From Phoronis pallida (Eukaryota > Phoronida > Phoronidae): a DNA stretch of 11,997 nucleotides. This document shows positions 9,501-11,997 of the stretch, piece after piece. The notes beneath the pieces are model-generated. The model was not told the DNA's origin, searched no databases, and saw only the letters and a list, made by a program, of their open reading frames with translations. The stretch covers positions 1 through 11,997 of the forward strand of contig JAOXYC010194798.1 of NCBI GenBank assembly GCA_028565715.1. The letters are read 5' to 3'. Position numbers and translations under genes: made by a program. The stretch's first letter is position 1. The number at the start of each line of letters is the position of its first letter.

Positions 9501-11441
9501 AAGCTATAGCCGGTTGGCTGCATACAAAACAACAATCAGTATAGAAACATTCAATAAATGACAAACAAGATTGAATAACTTAAATGTTTAAAATACGACG
9601 ATAACTGTTATATTTAGTCCAATAAAGCTCCACACGTTACGGGCGTTGCCCTTCATCACTGGGAAATGAATACTGACACGAATACAGAACAACAATTCAA
9701 ACATGGAACAACCCAACAGGGGTGGACAATACAGAACTGAAATTATAAATAATAATTTTGTTATGACGGGAAGTGGCTTGCAAAACCAATATCCCTATTT
9801 AATCCCAGGATATGTGTACCAAACTTAAGAATTGTTTACGAAGATATATATCAGCGGGTCCACCCGACACCCCCAGAACCCAAAGATCGCCCAATGAATA
9901 GCCAGGGCGATTAAAATGGTTACCCACAAAGGTACGCCCGTGTTACCGTTTTTGATGGTTGGGGGATGGCCATTCATGCGGGTTCTAAGGGTCCCGGATG
10001 TGTCAAATCGGGGCAATTGATACAAAAAATTAATTAAACAATACCCGAACTTTCACAACTGAAAGATTCGGAAATGCGCAACCGTTTACCATTGTAATTA
10101 AAAAATGACTTAGTATCACAAATATGTTTACACGTTAAACATCTATATTTTCCGCAAGGAAAAGTGCCAGCTATCTGCCGTTATGAACAGAAAGATCGCT
10201 GGAAACAAGAGAATGGCGAAAATTAGGGGGTTGTCGACTCCCTTGGTCGACTAGTTTGGTACACATATCCTGGGATTAAATAGTGAAATTGGTTTTGCAA
10301 GCCATTTCCCGTCATAACAAATTGTTATTTGTAATTTCAGTTCTGTATTCTCCACCCCTGTTGGGTTGTTCCATGTTTGTATTGTTGTTCTGTTTTCGAC
10401 TATTCGTGTAACTTATCTGATCAGACATTTGTTATTTATCGACTGTAGTAATTTGAGCATAACTTTTCAGGAAATGTGCGTATTCGGCTACTTTTTCAAG
10501 CTGGATAAAAAGGTGGAGTCGCTGGTAGAATCAAAAAGGTATTTTCATTTCTGCAGTGTCTAATATTAGACCATTTTTGCCTTTTTACCTATGGACTCTA
10601 AAATGTCGACCGAAGTGTATTTGCTTACGTATCTCATTCGTAATGCTGATGATGACATCTTAACATTTTCAGAAATGCAATAGATATAGTGTACACAATT
10701 TCAGTAAGAGACGCACTCACATCGGCCAAAAATGTAATAACTGTAACTGAATCTTATATTCTTCTTTTTTTTCAGTACCGACGAACTATTTGGAAAAGTT
10801 TTGGAACGATTAGAAGAAGATTACAATGAGAGTTCGACTGCAGATAACCTTGTCAAGCAGGTAATCAACATTAATAGTAAAAGCTACAGTATATTGCAAA
10901 GAAAAACAGACAGAAGAACGTCTCGCGTGCCGGTCTTCTGGCAGAAATACGCGCGATGGCGCATTATTGCCAACTTTTTGACGCTCTTTAGCCATTGTTG
11001 ACATTATTTAGACGCATTTTTGCCAGCGTTTTGACGCTCTTTTGTCTAGGCATATTTCTGGCAGAAAAACGCCTTGCCCTAGCTTTGTCTGTTTTTCTTT
11101 GCAATTTACTGTACGTGTATTTACTATCTAACATTCAGAATACAACTCGGGAAACGTTCCGAACGTGATTATATACTCAACTAGACTATCAGGTGTTTAT
11201 TCAATGCATCAATCGCCCTGAAAACAAACGACTAAAGGGGGGAGCGTGCCTTGGAAGAATTCATCATAATGACTGAAATTAGAATATTTAATTTTTTCCA
11301 GGTTTTTTGCACAATATTTGTGGCTGATGGGAGAATACAAGAAAATGATTTGATATCGATGTTCAAAATTCCTTCCCACGTTTGGTCGCCACTGTTTTTT
11401 GCCTTTGAAAAGTTGCTAGTTATCCGCTCCGGACTACTCGG
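3434..11441 (+). CDS. DUF4062-NACHT STAND NTPase, multi-exon, 3' end outside window
   Basis: Join of 13 exons: 3434-3566, 4558-4697, 4974-5150, 5347-5484, 5649-5687, 6322-6508, 7509-7646, 8054-8283, 8707-8868, 9263-9367, 10471-10538, 10776-10860, 11302-11441. All introns are GT-AG, and phases agree across every junction, giving 580 codons plus two bases with no stop. DUF4062 covers about residues 14-145 (RIFFSSPFNG, VDMRWGIT, GFFGQRYGW). NACHT covers about 275-480: P-loop GEHGSGKS 281-288, Walker B VVVVIDGLEKL with D381, WLP at 398-400, LST at 411-413, GNPLFL at 473-478. A winged-helix-like segment follows (IPSHVWSPL, about 557-565). In this family NACHT binds nucleotide and drives oligomerisation, while DUF4062 is TIR-like. 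Relatives include NPHP3, NWD1/2, TEP1 and invertebrate NACHT-TPR proteins of unproven, possibly immune, function. The exact ortholog and C-terminal repeats are not visible. An in-frame TGA at 3416-3418 supports the chosen start. Confidence 0.92.
3716..4167. mobile_element. Inverted-repeat element C in intron 1
   Basis: The outer ends form an imperfect inverted repeat: GTGTGATG...TAGACCCACCTGGGTTAAT (3716-3745) against 4141-4167. An inner, stronger pair lies at about 3935-4010 and 4025-4091, including ATATGAGGTGGGTTATTTGACC (3955-3976) matching 4049-4070 with few differences. No protein is encoded. The nested arms make a long fold-back typical of MITEs. It accounts for nearly half of intron 1. 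Confidence 0.68.
4558..4697 (+). CDS. Exon 2: DUF4062 core (VDMRWGIT)
   Basis: Encodes Cys45 (split codon) to Gln91. The acceptor is ttttcaag/GT and the donor CAG/gtgagt. A nearer AG at 4578-4579 (cttacag) was rejected because it breaks the phase with exon 1 and removes the conserved KGLQ preceding FVAVDMRWG. Family motifs seen are VDMRWGIT, a CLRELDRSD segment and FVGFFGQ, in the order typical of DUF4062 of NPHP3/TEP1-like proteins. Confidence 0.93.
4974..5150 (+). CDS. Exon 3: DUF4062 second half (RYGW)
   Basis: Encodes residues 92-150 in phase 0. It opens with RYGWHG, which completes the family motif GFFGQRYGW across the exon 2/3 junction. SVTELEFLHG and a 'LPACIAFRDK' ending match the usual C-terminal strand and helix of DUF4062. 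The acceptor is aaatttcag and the donor AAG/gtaagt, both near consensus. Confidence 0.93.
5347..5484 (+). CDS. Exon 4: charged linker after DUF4062
   Basis: Encodes residues 151-196 in phase 0, with acceptor ttgtttcag and donor AAG/gttagc. The segment is rich in Lys, Glu, Asp and Arg and includes GNKRGIYKYSSESD, followed by a helical stretch (MDDLKTRVKETEEK) that could be a short coiled coil. It links the TIR-like domain to NACHT. The minus-strand frame here is only a shadow. Confidence 0.88.
5649..5687 (+). CDS. Exon 5: 13-codon microexon
   Basis: Encodes residues 197-209 (MIGLDLSYQTPKQ) in phase 0, with a strong acceptor (tttaatttcag) and donor CAG/gtattt. Joined to exon 6 it gives YQTPKQ-GAKFMF, the form expected in DUF4062-NACHT relatives just before the pre-NACHT helices. 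Because it is 39 bases long, skipping it would keep the frame. Confidence 0.82.
6178..6287. repeat. Near-perfect intron hairpin D
   Basis: The left arm at 6178-6219 (GTTCACTTACTGGGTGAGGG...) is the reverse complement of 6249-6287, with one substitution, a single-base indel and a 4-base indel. The loop contains a perfect 6-bp hairpin (GCCCGG/CCGGGC, 6227-6243). It lies 35 bases before exon 6, so it could affect branch-point or acceptor use. It may be a small palindromic MITE or a fold-back insertion. Confidence 0.85.
6322..6508 (+). CDS. Exon 6: pre-NACHT helical region
   Basis: Encodes residues 210-271 plus the first base of codon 272. It begins GAKFMFDCIWKHLTQVLL, a helical segment conserved before NACHT in this family, and ends LNDHVKSG at the entry to the P-loop strand. 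The acceptor is atcatatgcag and the donor TCAG/gtacat. The open frame runs 9 bases past the donor and then stops. Confidence 0.9.
6636..6762. mobile_element. Short TIR element E in intron 6 (Tc1/mariner-like ends)
   Basis: ATATATCGGGTGGCC at the left is repeated exactly in inverted orientation at the right, and the match continues to ACGTTCCCA, giving about 30-base arms (6636-6665 and 6732-6762). The total is about 127 bases with no coding capacity. TA dinucleotides flank both ends, and the 'GGGTGGCCCAAAA' style recalls Tc1/mariner termini. That assignment is by resemblance only. Confidence 0.72.
7012..7375. mobile_element. TIR element F in intron 6, TTAA-flanked
   Basis: TTTAAAGGTGTACATCG at 7012-7028 faces CGATGTACGCCTTTAAA at 7359-7375. 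The arms continue with ACTTACGGATGT against ACATTCGTAAGT after a small indel. TTAA occurs at both ends (7013-7016 and 7371-7374), which would fit a piggyBac-type target duplication or could simply be part of the TIR. There is no protein inside. Confidence 0.65.
7509..7646 (+). CDS. Exon 7: NACHT P-loop (Walker A)
   Basis: Encodes residues 272-317 plus one base. GEHGSGKS at 7535-7558 (residues 281-288) is a textbook Walker A motif, preceded by the hydrophobic strand RVLVLG. The exon ends with YHFIGASEDST, matching the HFIGSS-type strand of NACHT-TPR and NPHP3-like proteins. The acceptor is acaacttacag and the donor ACAA/gtgagt. Confidence 0.95.
7647..8053. other. Intron 7, AT-rich
   Basis: An AT-rich intron with runs of A and T and a weak, diverged inverted repeat around 7774-7810 and 7853-7890. 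I see no gene. Its 3' end holds two candidate acceptors, 8009-8010 and 8052-8053. Only the second keeps the reading frame. Confidence 0.6.
8054..8283 (+). CDS. Exon 8: NACHT middle and Walker B
   Basis: Encodes Asn318 (split codon) to Glu394. VVVVIDGLEKL carries the Walker B aspartate at 8242-8244 (D381), and ILSRLTSELHYELG is the helix between P-loop and Walker B. The start at 8054 (gattacag/AT) is the only nearby AG that keeps phase and gives the expected ST-x-YRAILSRL. Its polypyrimidine tract is poor. A better-looking AG at 8009-8010 leads to TAG at 8058-8060. The donor is GAG/gtaaga. Confidence 0.85.
8284..8706. other. Intron 8, with an unrecognised minus-strand frame
   Basis: A 96-codon minus-strand frame (8383-8673) fills most of the intron. 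It is hydrophilic, contains the run YTGTGLQPRAKEVPHARSLS, and resembles no domain I know. It could be a fragment of a mobile-element protein or chance. No inverted repeats or splice evidence support it as an independent gene. Confidence 0.3.
8707..8868 (+). CDS. Exon 9: NACHT WLP/LST segment
   Basis: Encodes residues 395-448 in phase 0. LFWLPRVFPDNVTMILST matches the conserved 'WLP..hP..V..I.ST' segment just after Walker B in NACHT-TPR and NWD proteins, including the sensor-1-like strand. The acceptor is ttattctag and the donor GTT/gtaagt. Confidence 0.93.
8869..9262. other. Intron 9, no feature seen
   Basis: Pyrimidine-rich plus strand with no repeat or coding signal I can support. It ends in a normal acceptor (ttattccttgtag). 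Confidence 0.6.
9263..9367 (+). CDS. Exon 10: NACHT GNPLFL motif
   Basis: Encodes residues 449-483 in phase 0. GNPLFLKVVIE (473-483) is the 'GNPLxL' motif of STAND ATPases that follows the sensor region. The helical lead-in contains LLKDSGKELSDYQL. The acceptor is ttccttgtag and the donor GAG/gtgagg. Confidence 0.93.
9457..9489 (-). ncRNA. Degenerate hammerhead-ribozyme-like motif 1
   Basis: On the minus strand: ACGT, TTGAAAA, stem II GGTG-GAGGA-CACC, then GAAAC, the palindrome ACATGT, a GTC cleavage-like triplet and ACGC. This follows the type I hammerhead order (CUGANGA, stem II, GAAA, short stem III, GUC), with three possible stem I pairs (ACG with CGT). The first box departs from consensus at two positions (C3 to T, G8 to A), so activity is doubtful. 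A palindromic minimal stem III is typical of Penelope-like elements and retrozymes. Confidence 0.42.
9630..9664 (-). ncRNA. Degenerate hammerhead-ribozyme-like motif 2
   Basis: On the minus strand: CCA, GTGATGA, an A, stem II GGGC-AAC-GCCC, GTAAC (consensus GAAAC), then GTG and TGG. CCA could pair with TGG as stem I, and ACGT is a palindromic stem III. The box 2 A-to-T change and lack of a GUH site suggest a decayed ribozyme. It has the same orientation as motif 1, about 170 bases away, as expected of the tandem ribozymes in Penelope-like pseudo-LTRs or retrozymes. Confidence 0.38.
9677..10408. mobile_element. Long inverted-repeat element G in intron 10
   Basis: Arms of about 150 bases face each other: 9677-9825 and 10253-10408. 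Nearly identical blocks include CATGGAACAACCCAACAGGGG, GTTATGACGGGAA.TGGCTTG and AATCCCAGGATATGTGTACC. The 430-base centre holds a 66-codon minus-strand frame (9825-10025) with one hydrophobic stretch and no recognised domain. The hammerhead-like motifs directly outside the left arm suggest this could be an inverted (tail-to-tail) Penelope-like remnant. A foldback DNA transposon is the alternative. The right arm ends 62 bases before exon 11. Confidence 0.7.
10471..10538 (+). CDS. Exon 11: short post-GNPLFL exon
   Basis: Encodes residues 484-505 plus two bases of codon 506. With exon 10 it gives KVVIE-EMCVFGYF, the expected continuation of the helix after GNPLFL. The acceptor is aacttttcag and the donor AAAAG/gtattt. 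The open frame begins inside a neighbouring inverted-repeat element and continues past the donor, but family similarity is confined to this exon. Confidence 0.9.
10776..10860 (+). CDS. Exon 12: NACHT-associated helix (LFGKVLERLEEDY)
   Basis: Completes Ser506 and encodes residues 507-534. ELFGKVLERLEEDY followed by LVKQ is the conserved helix that precedes the winged-helix domain in NPHP3/NACHT-TPR relatives. The acceptor has a long pyrimidine run (cttcttttttttcag) and the donor is CAG/gtaatc. Confidence 0.92.
10885..11113. mobile_element. Short TIR element H in intron 12 (TA-flanked)
   Basis: TACAGTATATTGCAAAGAAA at the left is matched in inverted orientation at 11086-11113, one mismatch in about 28 bases. 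Inside, TCTGGCAGAAA recurs in both orientations and TTTTGACGCTCTTT occurs twice as a direct repeat (about 10977 and 11030). TA at the extreme ends fits Tc1/mariner-type MITEs. The overlapping frames on both strands are shadows of the palindrome. Confidence 0.75.
11302..11441 (+). CDS. Exon 13: winged-helix-like segment
   Basis: Encodes residues 535-580 plus two bases. VFCTIFVADGRIQENDL followed by IPSHVWSPLFFAFE and LLVIRSGLLG matches the post-NACHT winged-helix-like region. The acceptor is atttttttccag and the donor CTCGG/gtaagt. The gene continues beyond the window, because the phase-2 ending requires another exon. Confidence 0.93.
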
Positions 11442-11645
11442 GTAAGTCTAAGTCACAGCCCCGTCGAACTCTTCATCGGGCGGAGTTCAGTCTAGAGTAC
11501 ATAAACGTCATGACTTACTTTGCATTTCAAAAATGATAATCAAAAGGGACGGTGTGCGGCTGCGAAAATACAAAAACCTTCGAAGATTCTGCGTTCTTTT
11601 CAAAACAACGTCTTTTTCACAAAGTCGACCTCTAAGTGTAGGTAA
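11442..11645. other. Start of intron 13
   Basis: Intron sequence between the exon 13 donor and the reverse transcriptase fragment. It may include decayed LINE sequence, but no intact frame or motif is visible. Confidence 0.5.
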
Positions 11646-11997
11646 AAAAAAGGTAACCGACTCGAACCCTGTAATTATACAGGGATTAGTATCATGAATT
11701 TACTTGCTAAGTTGTATGACTCTGTGCTTGCTGATCGGTTTTTGATGTGGTATCGCCCACGTCAAGAACAGGCAGGGGCTCAGAAAGGCCGCGGTTGCGA
11801 AGAACAGATACTGACCACAAGACTTTTGATTGACATTGCCAAAAAATCAAAAAAATGTCTGTATGTTGCATTTGTCGATTATGAAAAAGCATATGATAAA
11901 GTCAATAGGAAAATTCTCTTGCAGATACTAAAAGAAAAGGGATGTGGTGCGCGTTACCTGCGCGCTATCGCCAAGTCATTGTGCCCCTCCCTATGTA
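11646..11997 (+). pseudogene. Partial LINE (non-LTR) reverse transcriptase in intron 13
   Basis: A plus-strand frame, open to the window edge, gives KKGNRLEPCNYTGISIMNLL, then EQAGAQKGRGCEEQI and FVDYEKAYDKVNR. These match the first RT motifs of non-LTR elements; the motif A catalytic aspartate is encoded at 11877-11879. Upstream the frame is closed by TAA at 11643-11645 just where the domain should continue, so the 5' side is broken or diverged. The copy is probably a dead insertion in the host gene's intron, in the same orientation as the gene. The clade cannot be set from this fragment. Confidence 0.85.

Noticed and set aside
9825-10025. 66-codon minus-strand frame with a hydrophobic stretch inside element G
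   Set aside because: No recognised domain and it lies wholly in a repeat centre; described with the element instead of as a gene.
10643-10675. CTGATGA...GAAA on the plus strand, a possible hammerhead core
   Set aside because: Between the boxes only a 3-bp stem can form and no cleavage triplet or stem III is present.
10801-11004. Overlapping frames on both strands near exon 12
   Set aside because: Beyond the exon 12 donor they are palindrome shadows of element H; only 10776-10860 is coding.
1-11997. CRISPR array, operon or other prokaryotic system
   Set aside because: The spliced gene, LINE and MITEs show a eukaryotic nuclear genome; no regularly spaced repeats are present.

Overview
This is animal nuclear DNA: AT-rich, with short exons separated by GT-AG introns, many different fold-back elements and a LINE reverse transcriptase. 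It reads like an aquatic invertebrate (mollusc, lancelet, brachiopod, cnidarian or similar). The phylum cannot be fixed from the sequence alone.

One host gene runs left to right from 3434 to beyond the right edge. I assembled 13 coding exons by conceptual splicing; they join in frame into 580 complete codons plus two bases. The protein begins with a DUF4062 (TIR-like) domain at about residues 14-145. A short linker follows, then a NACHT NTPase with P-loop at residues 281-288, Walker B aspartate D381, a WLP...LST segment at 398-413 and GNPLFL at 473-478. The window ends in the winged-helix-like region that follows NACHT. This DUF4062-NACHT order belongs to the STAND NTPases related to NPHP3, NWD1/NWD2, TEP1 and the many invertebrate proteins named 'TPR repeat-containing protein DDB_G0287407-like'. 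The C-terminal repeats that would separate TPR from WD40 types lie outside the window.

Layout: 1-3367 is upstream DNA without a convincing gene, holding two palindromic MITE-like elements (270-653 and 769-1149). A TATA box (3368-3375) and small upstream ORFs precede the start codon. From 3434 to 11441 the exons are interleaved with introns carrying at least six more inverted-repeat elements: 3716-4167, 6178-6287, 6636-6762, 7012-7375, 9677-10408 and 10885-11113. Beside the 9677-10408 element, on the minus strand, are two degenerate hammerhead-ribozyme-like motifs, as expected of a Penelope-like or retrozyme remnant. The intron after exon 13 holds the N-terminal part of a non-LTR reverse transcriptase, cut off by the window edge.

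Nothing here is a demonstrably new system. The items most worth following up are the hammerhead-like pair, the near-perfect intron hairpin at 6178-6287, the stop/start overlap at the gene's start codon, and the unusual splice acceptor of exon 8.
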